From a virus: a DNA stretch of 22,110 nucleotides. The notes under the pieces are model-generated. The model saw nothing but the letters and a program-made list of their open reading frames with translations. It ran no database searches and was not told the DNA's origin. A program made the position numbers and the translations under genes. Below are positions 12,921 to 21,101 of the stretch, in pieces. The stretch lies in IMG/VR virus record IMGVR_UViG_3300047557_000090, positions 1 through 22,110 of that record; one strand, 5' to 3'. Positions within the stretch are counted from its first letter, which is position 1. Every line of letters begins with the position of its first letter.

Positions 12921-15001
12921 CAGCGTCCTCCTAGTGTTTGCGCCATACTCGGTACAAGGAATGCACTGGTAAAGGCTTGACGAGTACGATCATCCATACC
13001 AGCAAACATGCTCTTGACAAACTCAGTCATCTTGCTAGGCGGGATGTTCTTAGTCATAAACTCTGCCATAGCAGGAGGATCAAGCATAAGCTGAGTCATC
13101 TTACGATTAAACTCTCCTTTGTTGCCTCTCTGAAGAGCATCTAAAGCATTGTTAAAAAGCGTAATGGTTGAAGAGAGGAACTGAGGGGCACGAGCCTCTG
13201 GCTGAACCTCTGGAGCCGCTCCCGCGCCTTGACCCCGCTCTGCTGCACGGGCCTTCCGAAGAAGGTCTGCACGAACAGAATTAATGGTTGACATCTCGGT
13301 AGGAGTCATCAACTGATTAAGACGCTCATATCGAGGAATGTCCGTACCGGCACGCTTGATGGTTCTAGTGGCGTTATTAACAGCATCAGCAAAAGCACCT
13401 GCTGCTTCAGCATCTAGTCTCGTCTTCAAACTATCTGCCAGTTCTTGTCCAACACGCATACGATCAACCTTACGGCTGTAGTTGGCGTAGGTATTCAAGT
13501 ACTTGCTCCATAGACCGTCAGAAGACTTGTCAAAAGCAGCATCAATAAACTTCTTAATGTTTCCCGCCACCGCAGCTTCTTGTTTCTCTAGTCCACCCTG
13601 TAGCGGTGCTTTTCCAACTTTTGCCAACGCTGCCACAATATCACGATTCAGTTCCTTTCGGACATTCTCGTACATATCACGACTGCTTACGATACCGTTT
13701 TCATCTGCCTTAGAACGAATCTTATCAGCAGTGTCTCGAAGAATCTGCTTTACAACATCATTATTAGAGCCACGAGCAGCGGATTCCATTTGGTCAATCA
13801 AATCCTGTGCCCGTAAAGGATAAAAACCGTTTTGTTCAAGACTCTCTTTTTGAAGCATCTTCATTTTTGCTTCTGCTCGTTTCTGTGCCGCTACATCCTT
13901 GTAAGCAACAGCACCTTGACGAGCTTCGGCAGCAATATCGCCAGCAGTCAAAAATCCCGGTTTTCCTTGAGCAGCCACAGCAGCCTGTTGTCTAGCTGCC
14001 TGCCCAACCATACCAGAAGTTTGCTCTGCTGCCGCAATACTATTGAATCTGTCAGAAATATCTCTTTCTAACTTACCAATAATATCGCCAGCCGTATCTG
14101 TCTGATTAAGAGCTTCTTCACGCATCCGTGCAGTCTCTCGATCACGACGAGCTAGTAGAGCTTTACGCTGCTCGGGAGTTCCTGCAATATCAGTGACCGC
14201 ACGCTCACGGGCAGCTTGTTGTTCAGCTTCTCGTATAGCAAAAGATGCTTTTGGGCCTTCAAACTGCGTCTTTAATTTTTGCTGCAATGCAACAAGTTCA
14301 GCAGCAGCTGGAATGTCTGCCAATGCTTCAGCAGCAGTCGGACGAGAACCTGTTACCAGTTCTTTAGAATCTTGTAAGGCTTTGATAACTGCATCACGCT
14401 CAGGGCCAGCAAGATTATTCAGATATTCTTGGACAGCCAGTTCACGGCCCTTGCCAGTCAGTCCTCGCGTAACTTGACCAAGTTTCTGTATTCCTTTGAT
14501 ACCTATTTCAAAGGTAGGGCCAAGAATACCGCCAACAGCCGCCTGTAATGACTTGGTTAAGAGAAACTCTTCACCAGACATTTCCGTTGCGCCTTCAACA
14601 CCTTGGGCAACCGCTTGTTGGGCCCCGATTAAAGAAGAACTTACAAGAGGAGATCCTCCCCTTGCAAGAACTAATTTATTCAGAGGAGAAAGGACAGCGC
14701 CAGTAAATCCAGCAACATCCATTCCATCCGGCTTAGTAGCCTGCCCTACGACATCAATCGCACGGTTGATTGTTTCTGATTGACCTCCAGTAGCTAATTG
14801 CGCTAATCCCAAAGCAGGATCAACAACAGCACCGCGAATCAGACGCGCAGGCATACTGCGTAGTGCTTCTTCCTTAAGAATCTCAGAAAAAGGACGATCC
14901 CACCGATTTTGAGCGGGGGCTTGTTGAGCAGCCGTCGCTTCTTTAGCGGTAGTAGGATCAAATCCTTTTACTTCCTGTGCGGTTGACGGATCAAATGCCA
15001 T
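12920..15001 (-). CDS. Large internal virion (DNA ejection) protein candidate
   Basis: 693 residues from the ATG at 15001, which has GGGAGA seven bases upstream and overlaps the previous TAA; an in-frame ATG at 15016 is less likely. The N-terminus repeats a short motif, FDPSTAQEVKG (3-13) then FDPTTAKEATA (14-24). A glycine/alanine-rich helical segment (about 90-190) precedes long charged coiled-coil stretches (about 240-480, many RxAExQAARER-type heptads). It is the third and largest of three successive helical, Ala/Gln-rich genes after the tail genes, the place of T7 gp14, gp15 and gp16. No transglycosylase catalytic motif was found. The function is inferred from position and composition. 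Confidence 0.7.
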   Translation of the reverse strand: MAFDPSTAQEVKGFDPTTAKEATAAQQAPAQNRWDRPFSEILKEEALRSMPARLIRGAVVDPALGLAQLATGGQSETINRAIDVVGQATKPDGMDVAGFTGAVLSPLNKLVLARGGSPLVSSSLIGAQQAVAQGVEGATEMSGEEFLLTKSLQAAVGGILGPTFEIGIKGIQKLGQVTRGLTGKGRELAVQEYLNNLAGPERDAVIKALQDSKELVTGSRPTAAEALADIPAAAELVALQQKLKTQFEGPKASFAIREAEQQAARERAVTDIAGTPEQRKALLARRDRETARMREEALNQTDTAGDIIGKLERDISDRFNSIAAAEQTSGMVGQAARQQAAVAAQGKPGFLTAGDIAAEARQGAVAYKDVAAQKRAEAKMKMLQKESLEQNGFYPLRAQDLIDQMESAARGSNNDVVKQILRDTADKIRSKADENGIVSSRDMYENVRKELNRDIVAALAKVGKAPLQGGLEKQEAAVAGNIKKFIDAAFDKSSDGLWSKYLNTYANYSRKVDRMRVGQELADSLKTRLDAEAAGAFADAVNNATRTIKRAGTDIPRYERLNQLMTPTEMSTINSVRADLLRKARAAERGQGAGAAPEVQPEARAPQFLSSTITLFNNALDALQRGNKGEFNRKMTQLMLDPPAMAEFMTKNIPPSKMTEFVKSMFAGMDDRTRQAFTSAFLVPSMAQTLGGR

Positions 15002-16326
15002 TATTGATTCTCCCACTTCCCGTTGCCAAGGTATTTAGCACGGTTTCCTTTGCCGTCTTCGTAAATACGACCAACAACAAATTTATCTTCCATTGTTTTA
15101 GTAGGACTAAATTCGTCTTCAAAATCATACAGTTTGACTTGCTGGCTCTTACGCCGATTTTGAATAGATTTCTTCTTGCTTTCAACTTCTTTTTCAGCAG
15201 CAGTTTTGAAGTTCTTTAAAGCATCCAGCAGAACCTTTGTATCATTCTTTCCTGCGGCTGCAACAAGTTCGTTTGCAAAGCGAAGAACGTCTTTATCCGT
15301 TTGAACACCCTTCTCAGCAGACACCTTGATGTTGGTTGCTGACTGAATAGCACGCTGCATGTCTGCATACGCCTGACTGGCTTCATTCGAGCTTCCCGCC
15401 CAGTTCATAAGTGTATTCTGCAAATTCTTGACAGGGCCGAGTTTTAAAGTGCCTGACTCCAGCGCATCAATCGGACGATTAACAGAAGAAATTAAGTCGG
15501 CGTTGCTTGAAATGCGAGAAAGATCGCTGTCTTCGTCCTTTTGAAGACCGGCCGTAAGAGGCTTGGCTCCCTTGGCTTCTTCTTTTGCTTTAAACAAGTT
15601 AATACGATTTTCTTGACGAATAGCTTCAAGTTGAGCCTGACCATCTAATCGGATTTGAGCTAAAGTCGCAGCATTCGCTCCCTGCAAACGAGCGACCTCA
15701 AGTCTATTTTCAAGAGTAGCTTTAAGCTCGCGTTCACGATCCTCAGAACGACGAACTGCCTCTTCACGACGAGCCGTCAACTGAGCAGTTTGACGTTGCT
15801 TTGCTTCAATTGCCTTCATCATGTCGTCAATGTTTCCACCATAACGGCGAATAACATTGAGCATGTCTTCTTCGGTAGCGTTTTCTGGAAGTTTTGCTAA
15901 CTCTTCTCGTACTTTTTCTTTACGAGCCGTTTCAGTCTCAAACCTTGCAGCTTCAGCGGTTGTTTTGCGTGTCTTAGCAGTCTGCTCTTGCATTTTTTCT
16001 GCTTGCATCGCAGCATCTCGTGCAACTTGAGAATTAATAGAACGAGCAGCATTAGCAAACTGCCTCAACCCTTCAGCAGTGTTCGTATCAAACTGCCCTG
16101 CCAACTGGCGCAACTGTGAAGCCTGTTCAAGCATCGGGTCACGAACACCCAAGGCACGACCAATGCCGGTGATGCCTTGGTAGATACCAGCAGCCGCCTG
16201 GGCCTGAGGATTAAGACTGGCGAACTGTAGAGCACGCTGACGATCAACTTCAGCCTGTGCTTGCTCGGGGCTAAGACCTTGGTTCAGTAAACCAAGAAAA
16301 GGATTGCTCATCATTCCATCAGCCAT
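15001..16326 (-). CDS. Coiled-coil internal virion protein candidate
   Basis: 441 residues, with a very strong GGAGG site six bases before the ATG at 16326. The first 80 residues include an ALQFASLNPQAQAAAGIYQG segment; residues about 90-260 are a near-continuous Glu/Lys/Arg/Ala coiled coil (for example KTRKTTAEAARFETETARKE). A helical domain follows, and the C-terminus ends in a small strand-rich unit (FVVGRIYEDGKGNRAKYLGN) like the short SH3-like tails of phage proteins. The order after the Gln-rich protein and before the largest one matches T7 gp15. The function is inferred from context, not from a recognised motif. Confidence 0.65.
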   Translation of the reverse strand: MADGMMSNPFLGLLNQGLSPEQAQAEVDRQRALQFASLNPQAQAAAGIYQGITGIGRALGVRDPMLEQASQLRQLAGQFDTNTAEGLRQFANAARSINSQVARDAAMQAEKMQEQTAKTRKTTAEAARFETETARKEKVREELAKLPENATEEDMLNVIRRYGGNIDDMMKAIEAKQRQTAQLTARREEAVRRSEDRERELKATLENRLEVARLQGANAATLAQIRLDGQAQLEAIRQENRINLFKAKEEAKGAKPLTAGLQKDEDSDLSRISSNADLISSVNRPIDALESGTLKLGPVKNLQNTLMNWAGSSNEASQAYADMQRAIQSATNIKVSAEKGVQTDKDVLRFANELVAAAGKNDTKVLLDALKNFKTAAEKEVESKKKSIQNRRKSQQVKLYDFEDEFSPTKTMEDKFVVGRIYEDGKGNRAKYLGNGKWENQ

Positions 16327-16328
16327 TA

Positions 16329-17375
16329 TTAACCTCCGAACAGTTTGCCGATTAACTTAGAAACAGGATCGGCCAAAGCTCCAACGATATTAGCATTTTG
16401 GACACCACCAACCACGGCAGTGCCACGCTGTAGGTCAGTCAACGCAGCGTTAGAGTAGCTTCTCAACAGAGCTTCCGCAGCGGCAGCATTACCGGCACCT
16501 AACTGAGCACCAGTTGTCAGAGGCTGCATGCCAGCTTGTTCAACACCTGTAGATAGGCCAAAACCAGAGCTAAACGGAGCCAGTGCTCGTTGCTGTGCTT
16601 CATAGCCACCCTGCTGTAGATTCAGAGCACCGCCAAGCAAGCCTTGACCAAAAGTAACTTGTCGCTGTCCTTCCTGCTGTGCCTGAGCAGCCAACTGAGC
16701 GTTACGCTGTTGCTGTGCATTGTAGAAGGCTTCCATAGCCGGGTTAGCGGCACGCAGACCAGGAGCACCCATCGGAGTAGCTCCAGTAGCGCCCATCGCA
16801 AGGCCGCCAGTGCCGCGACGGAACTGTTGCGTCTGCAACTGTGCCAGAGCACGTTCATCCTGCGGAGCCAGTAGTTCTTGCTGTTGAGCCATAAACCGCT
16901 GTGCAGCAGCCTGCGGAGACTCAGCAACATATTGCTGTCCTAAGCCAAACAAGCCTTGAGCAGCTTGATTGACTTGGTTCTGCATGGCTTGCTGCTGTTG
17001 TGCCTGTTGCAGTGCTCCGCCGGAGATACCCAGAAGAGCCTCGCGCATAGCAGCCACATCAGGAGCCACTTGGTAGCCAGCCCCAGTCAGACGACCATCG
17101 GGGCCATACTGGAAGCCACTACGACCAAAGCGGGTGGTAACACCTACAGGACGGAACTGTGCCTGCTGCTGCGCCATCTGACCAGCTTGCTGCTGTGCAG
17201 AAGAAAGCTGATTTAGGTTGTACACATTACCGGCGGTTCCTAGCAATCCGGTCAGTAGTCCGGATAAGTTAATACCGCTAGTAGGAGCACCTCCGGCGGC
17301 AGTAAAACCAGCCTGCATTGAGGACGGAATACTACCTAACTGAGTACCACCAAGCAAAGAGAAATCAGTAGCCAT
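16329..17375 (-). CDS. Gln/Ala-rich internal virion protein candidate (T7 gp14 position)
   Basis: 348 residues. It opens with a Gly/Ser-rich stretch and a hydrophobic segment (INLSGLLTGLLGTAGNVYNL, 35-54), then becomes extremely rich in Gln and Ala (for example SAQQQAGQMAQQQAQF, 59-74). A GPDGRLTGAGYQV turn region sits near residues 91-103, and the C-terminus is again hydrophobic (NIVGALADPVSKLIGKLFGG). A small protein with one hydrophobic segment placed first among three ejection proteins matches T7 gp14, which enters the outer membrane. The function is inferred. The ATG overlaps the stop of the short fibre-like gene (TAATG). Confidence 0.65.
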   Translation of the reverse strand: MATDFSLLGGTQLGSIPSSMQAGFTAAGGAPTSGINLSGLLTGLLGTAGNVYNLNQLSSAQQQAGQMAQQQAQFRPVGVTTRFGRSGFQYGPDGRLTGAGYQVAPDVAAMREALLGISGGALQQAQQQQAMQNQVNQAAQGLFGLGQQYVAESPQAAAQRFMAQQQELLAPQDERALAQLQTQQFRRGTGGLAMGATGATPMGAPGLRAANPAMEAFYNAQQQRNAQLAAQAQQEGQRQVTFGQGLLGGALNLQQGGYEAQQRALAPFSSGFGLSTGVEQAGMQPLTTGAQLGAGNAAAAEALLRSYSNAALTDLQRGTAVVGGVQNANIVGALADPVSKLIGKLFGG

Positions 17376-17605
17376 TAGTAGGTACCTCCATCAATGGTAC
17401 CAGAGAATGTACCAGACAATGTTAGATTAGCCATCACAGTTGTTCCAGTATGAGTTCCGTTGTTAGCATCAGGCTTCGACAGGATTGCAGAAGCAATGTT
17501 ATTGTATTCGGTATCGATTTCCGTTCCCTTGATGATCTTCGAGGGGTTGCCAGAAACAAGACCGTCTTTGACAGCAAAGTTAGTTGTTTTGGTGTAGTTA
17601 GACAC
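17375..17605 (-). CDS. Short tail fibre-related protein
   Basis: 76 residues from a GTG start with AGAGGTAC a few bases upstream. The sequence begins SNYTKTTNFAVKDGLVSGNP and runs through KIIKGTEIDTEYNNIASAI to a Thr/Gly-rich end (THTGTTVMANLTLSGTFSG). The same opening is familiar as the N-terminal region of longer phage tail fibre or virion proteins, so this may be a stand-alone copy of that attachment domain or a decoration/adaptor protein. It lies between the tail nozzle-like gene and the ejection proteins. The real fibre lies at the right edge of the window. Confidence 0.7.
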   Translation of the reverse strand: MSNYTKTTNFAVKDGLVSGNPSKIIKGTEIDTEYNNIASAILSKPDANNGTHTGTTVMANLTLSGTFSGTIDGGTY

Positions 17606-17617
17606 TTATGTACCTCT

Positions 17618-19159
17618 TTATCTTGTTTTACCAACCTTCGTGAAGACATCAATCTTCTGAAGTGAGAAAGGTTTACCGTTTACAGTTGTCTCAAAGCCTA
17701 GCTGAATAACCTTACCAGCGCCACCGATATTAATTACTCTGTTATCGAAGGCTGATCCACCGTATTCACCGATATTGTACTCGGCAATGTTGTATTCAGC
17801 CACAGCGGCGTTAGCCAAGTTAAAGATTCGACTATTGTAGATGTCGGTGTAATCGTAACCGAACTTTAGTGAAATCGGATAACCTGCTCCACCAATCGTC
17901 GTGATACCGACCTTCTTCATAATCTTCAGTGCCGTAGGTACACCGAAGTCGAAGTAGTTCGTGTAGTATCGTAAATTGTACGTAGCATCGTCATCCTTGT
18001 AGCTATCGTACTTACCTACATAACCAGGACGACCAAGTAACAAATCTTTGTTCTGTTTGTAGCAGAATGCTGTAGGAAGCAGCGCATCCCAAGTTGTTGC
18101 CCGTGCAGCACCATTCTGTAGCGTCACACGGATGTCAAAGCAGTACAAGATACCGGCAGAAGGCAACACTAACAGGTAGAAGCCTTCTTTGTCTGAGTGT
18201 GCTGCTTTGATGTTAGATACGTTACTCTCAATCGCAATCGCTGCTAACAGGTCATCACGGACATTGGCACTCAGATCACGCAGCGGAGCAGACTTCTCCT
18301 GAATCACTCGCATCAGCGACTTAACACCACTGTCTGACAGGAAGACAACATCACTGCCTGTGGTCACGATAGAGTCTCTGGCAACGCATCCTACGCCAGT
18401 GATCGCATCCTGTAAAGACAGGCTTGCAGGGTCTTGTGCGTTAGCATATATGAGAATCTGCCTACGACCAAACACGATCAGGAAGCCGTTATGAGCAGCT
18501 AATCCTACAATCTCATCTGCACCGGCAGGCCATATTTCACTGATGTCTAAGGTTCCAGCAGTTCCAGTAGACAGGACAAAACCACTGAGTAAATCAGAAA
18601 ACTGAATAGTTGTTTTGTTACTGGTGTTATTGGCTGACCATGTACGACCATAAGCGCTGATAACGCAATTATTATTACTGACAGTTCCAACATAACCAGT
18701 CTTCTCCGACACCCTGCGGAATGTCGTGTTTGACACAGCAGGATCAAATATTAGAGGATCATGTCCAGACTGATATAGGTACAAGATACCGTTCAGAGGA
18801 GCCATCTGCCAGTTGTCAGAACTGATCGTAGGGGCTGTTCCACCGCCTCCGTATGTCAGAGTAGTCAGTGTAGAGCCAGACAGCTTAAACAGTTTGTTGT
18901 TGCCTGCTGCAATGATGTAAGAGGTACCGTCATTAGCTATTAACTCTCCGATAGCATCAATGCTTTCAGAGCCAAGGTCCACATTACCAGTATGCTGTCT
19001 AGTCCATCCTTTTCGTGCTCCGATACGACCAAACTTGTCAATCACACAATTGGCTGCAACCGTGGCAAAGCCAGACTCAAGGGAAACGATAGAGTCTTGG
19101 GTGTTTAAACCCATGAATCCTGGCGCAGCAATCGAAGTAGTTAATAACTTTGCTACCAT
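17618..19159 (-). CDS. Tail nozzle / stabilisation-like protein
   Basis: 513 residues. The N-terminus (MVAKLLTTSIAAPGFMGLNT, then AANCVIDKFGRIGARKGWTR) is characteristic of a widespread podovirus tail protein often named phage stabilisation or tail tubular B-like. The chain is beta-rich with repeated strands (LTYGGGGTAPTISSDNWQMA, ILYLYQSGHDPLIFD, FLIVFGRRQILIYA), suggesting a propeller. A Tyr-rich EYNIAEYNIGEYGGS motif appears near residues 460-475. It directly follows the gp11-like adaptor gene, the order of T7 gp11-gp12, so it likely forms the tail tube tip. P22 gp10-like stabilisation protein is the alternative label. The start overlaps the upstream stop. Confidence 0.8.
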   Translation of the reverse strand: MVAKLLTTSIAAPGFMGLNTQDSIVSLESGFATVAANCVIDKFGRIGARKGWTRQHTGNVDLGSESIDAIGELIANDGTSYIIAAGNNKLFKLSGSTLTTLTYGGGGTAPTISSDNWQMAPLNGILYLYQSGHDPLIFDPAVSNTTFRRVSEKTGYVGTVSNNNCVISAYGRTWSANNTSNKTTIQFSDLLSGFVLSTGTAGTLDISEIWPAGADEIVGLAAHNGFLIVFGRRQILIYANAQDPASLSLQDAITGVGCVARDSIVTTGSDVVFLSDSGVKSLMRVIQEKSAPLRDLSANVRDDLLAAIAIESNVSNIKAAHSDKEGFYLLVLPSAGILYCFDIRVTLQNGAARATTWDALLPTAFCYKQNKDLLLGRPGYVGKYDSYKDDDATYNLRYYTNYFDFGVPTALKIMKKVGITTIGGAGYPISLKFGYDYTDIYNSRIFNLANAAVAEYNIAEYNIGEYGGSAFDNRVINIGGAGKVIQLGFETTVNGKPFSLQKIDVFTKVGKTR

Positions 19160-19809
19160 TATACACTCGTCCAGGTTACTTGCTCGTCGTAGCGGTTAGC
19201 CTCAAGAGCAATCGCATCCGACAAAGCAAGACGATACTTTTGATACAGTTCACTGAATGACTGTCCACCGTCTTCACCTCGTTCAGCAACAGCGTTAGCG
19301 TATGCTAACATCTGTACCAAATGAGGAGGAACTTTAACCAAGTCACCGTTGGCAGACAGATCAGTCTGAGGAATGTTCAGATTAAACCGCAATGAATAGA
19401 CAGCATCAGGTTGTGGCCAGACACGGACAACATTGTCGTCGTTGCTCACACCGTCAAAGGCATAGTAGATCGGAGCAGCATTCTGGACATCAGCGAGATA
19501 ATACTGTGTATCCAACCAGTCAGGAGACACCTGATACATCGGGACATCTTCAGTCTCATTCATAACCATGTCAACCTTGAATCGTTGACCTGATCCAGTC
19601 AAAGTGTATGCTTGTTGTCCAGAGACAGTAGGAACAACAATAGTTTGACTTAAAGCATTCCAAGAATAAGCATCTTCAATTTCACGTTTAGCGTCATTCA
19701 CTAAAACACCAATCAATGAACTGTAAACAGTATCATTAACAGAAGACACTTCTTGTTCTCTTAAACGAATAAGAACATTGTTAACAAGTTGTAAATAAGT
19801 CGTTGCCAT
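19159..19809 (-). CDS. Head-tail adaptor / tail tubular protein A-like (T7 gp11 role)
   Basis: 216 residues with AAGGAAAA before the ATG. The pattern MATTYLQLVNNVLIRLREQ, then VLVNDAKREIEDAYSWNALSQ, then VWPQPDAVYSLRFNLN, then LAYANAVAERGEDGG is typical of the phage tail tubular A/gp11 family and its podovirus relatives: an N-terminal helical bundle, a beta sandwich and a C-terminal helix. It forms the ring joining portal and tail nozzle. It is the first gene after the near-consensus promoter at 19840-19868, with about 23 bases of leader. Confidence 0.85.
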   Translation of the reverse strand: MATTYLQLVNNVLIRLREQEVSSVNDTVYSSLIGVLVNDAKREIEDAYSWNALSQTIVVPTVSGQQAYTLTGSGQRFKVDMVMNETEDVPMYQVSPDWLDTQYYLADVQNAAPIYYAFDGVSNDDNVVRVWPQPDAVYSLRFNLNIPQTDLSANGDLVKVPPHLVQMLAYANAVAERGEDGGQSFSELYQKYRLALSDAIALEANRYDEQVTWTSV

Positions 19810-19839
19810 TAGTTTTCCTTGGTGTCTTTATAAGCAATC

Positions 19840-19868
19840 ATTGTACTAGAAGTAGAAAAACCTGTCAA
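19840..19868 (-). promoter_or_regulatory. Near-consensus sigma-70 promoter for the virion/lysis genes
   Basis: On the leftward strand TTGACA (19868-19863, perfect -35) is separated by 17 bases from TACAAT (19845-19840, five of six to the -10 consensus). Transcription should start near 19833, about 24 bases before the tail adaptor ATG. The -35 lies 12 bases after the stop of the XhlA-like gene. The element sits in the longest non-coding gap of this arm (19810-19880). Confidence 0.8.
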
Positions 19869-19880
19869 TAGGTGTCTGCC

Positions 19881-20153
19881 CTAGTGTTGTGTTTTTACAA
19901 CAAACTGGAAGATCATAAACAGTGTAGCTACGACAGCCCAAGCACCCATGCCCATGTTTACCCACCGTTCAACCTTACGATCTACCCTCGTAATGCTCTT
20001 ATCAAGTTCTTCTGTCTTGTCCTCAAGGTCGTCAATGCGAACACCTTGAGCAGTCTGACGCTCTTCAACGAGGATCAGACGAGTCACAGCATCGGTTAGT
20101 TTGTCTACTTTGCTTTCGATACGTTTCAAATCCTCGTTGAAGCCTGCATCCAT
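19881..20153 (-). CDS. Coiled-coil protein with C-terminal membrane segment (XhlA-like)
   Basis: 90 residues from the ATG at 20153; the frame stays open upstream to 20201 but that part is antisense-like and overlaps the preceding gene more. Residues 1-63 are charged heptads (EDLKRIESKVDKLTDAVTRL, then DDLEDKTEELDKSITRVDRK), and residues 67-86 (MGAWAVVATLFMIFQFVV) form one membrane segment close to the C-terminus. This is the layout of haemolysin XhlA-type proteins, which assist holins, and of some spanin-like or pinholin accessory proteins. It ends just before the strong leftward promoter. Lysis function is inference. Confidence 0.7.
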   Translation of the reverse strand: MDAGFNEDLKRIESKVDKLTDAVTRLILVEERQTAQGVRIDDLEDKTEELDKSITRVDRKVERWVNMGMGAWAVVATLFMIFQFVVKTQH

Positions 20154-20154
20154 G

Positions 20155-20313
20155 TTACTTCTTAGCCTTCTTCTTGGACATTCCAGCCTCTGACAAGGCA
20201 ATCGCTACAGCCTGCTTACGGCTCTTGACAACAGGGCCTTTCTTGCCACTGTGCAGAGTACCTTCTTTGTACTCACGCATAACTTTCTCAACTTTGTTAG
20301 GCTTCTTCATCAT
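20155..20313 (-). CDS. Small basic protein, DUF6496-like
   Basis: 52 residues starting MMKKPNKVEKVMREYKEG, followed by TLHSGKKGPVVKSRKQAVAI and a final ALSEAGMSKKKAKK. The VxKVMREFKxGxLHSGxKxGPxVKxRKQAIAIALSEAG pattern is a well-known small protein found in phages and bacteria (DUF6496), function unknown. It is highly basic. The ATG at 20313 overlaps the upstream stop (ATGA) and has GAGG five bases before it; a second ATG at 20310 is possible. Too short for a typical ORF cut-off, but the family match is clear. Confidence 0.85.
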   Translation of the reverse strand: MMKKPNKVEKVMREYKEGTLHSGKKGPVVKSRKQAVAIALSEAGMSKKKAKK

Positions 20314-20783
20314 AGGTTCCTCGCTAAGTATTCGTACATGTGGTAACAGAGCACAAGAAGGAAAGCAATAGCAAACAAATACAAACCGTTGGTAATCATC
20401 TCTTGTTTCCGACGTTTTGCAATCTTTGCTGCTTGCTCCCGTTGTCTTTTGATCTTAATTCGTTCAGACATCATGGACTTGTAGGCGTCCTGTCCATACA
20501 CACCAGCGATAAGAATATAGAGTTCATACTCCATCTTCTTCAGTCTCTCACGGTGCATTACGATGTCTAATGCTTCCTGCTCAATTGATCCTTTACCAAG
20601 AAACTTGCCTTTCTTGAGGTCTTGTTCTTTTTTGGCAGCACTTTCGTTAAAAGATTGGACAGCCGAGTACCATTTACCAAGCTGTCCCGCTACACTTTCT
20701 ATTTCTTTGCCAGCCTTCACCAGCTTCTGTACGGTATTGAATGCCGTAACAGCTACTCCGAAGGCTGTCACTGGATCAATCAC
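20310..20783 (-). CDS. Membrane-anchored helical phage protein
   Basis: 157 residues from a GTG at 20783 with GGAG five bases upstream. The N-terminus MIDPVTAFGVAVTAFNTVQK and following AGKEIESVAGQLGKWYSAVQ are helical. The middle is rich in Lys and Glu (about 48-128), and the C-terminus carries one membrane segment (LYLFAIAFLLVLCYHMYEYL, 134-153). Proteins opening with MIDPxTAF and ending with one membrane helix occur in many aquatic podoviruses near the tail genes with no known function. It could be an inner-membrane lysis accessory or a minor virion protein. It sits in a cluster of three small genes with the XhlA-like protein. Confidence 0.75.
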   Translation of the reverse strand: MIDPVTAFGVAVTAFNTVQKLVKAGKEIESVAGQLGKWYSAVQSFNESAAKKEQDLKKGKFLGKGSIEQEALDIVMHRERLKKMEYELYILIAGVYGQDAYKSMMSERIKIKRQREQAAKIAKRRKQEMITNGLYLFAIAFLLVLCYHMYEYLARNL

Positions 20784-20797
20784 AACATCTCCTTAAG

Positions 20798-21088
20798 TTA
20801 CCAGGGTAGTCCCGACACCACAGGAGGATTGGCCATGTCTTGCAGTTGCTGATCCAGAGCAGCTTCCTTAGCAGCCATTCCGTCAGCACCCCAGCGGGTC
20901 GTTAGCCATCCTTGTACGTCAGCCTCAGTCAGTTCAGCGAAAGGCTTGAAAGAGCCTTCCTCGGTGAACGACTCAGTGCCGTACTGAGAAGCAGTGAATT
21001 CACCAGATGTTTTGGTAACGCTCCAGTGAACCACGGTCACGAATCCGTCTACGGACAAGCGATCCATTTGGTTGATGATGATGTTCAT
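20798..21088 (-). CDS. DUF7936-like small phage protein
   Basis: 96 residues from the ATG at 21088, chosen because AGGAACTGAA lies directly upstream; the frame is open to 21115 without a better site. The sequence NIIINQMDRLSVDGFVTVVH, then WSVTKTSGEFTASQYGTESF, then LTEADVQGWLTTRWGADGMA and a final VSGLPW matches a recurring small phage protein that follows tail fibre genes (strands with DGxVxxxHW, then an acidic LTExxVxGWV helix, ending GxPW). I know it as DUF7936; its function is not established, though a fibre-associated role is suggested by position. It starts 13 bases after the tail fibre stop. Confidence 0.8.
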   Translation of the reverse strand: MNIIINQMDRLSVDGFVTVVHWSVTKTSGEFTASQYGTESFTEEGSFKPFAELTEADVQGWLTTRWGADGMAAKEAALDQQLQDMANPPVVSGLPW

Positions 21089-21101
21089 TTCAGTTCCTTT
21101 C

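Noticed and set aside
13503-13823. Plus-strand open frames opposite the 12920-15001 gene, including 13503-13823 and 14193-14477
   Set aside because: Ser/Ala/Arg-rich mirrors of an Ala/Glu-rich coding strand; no start signals or motifs.
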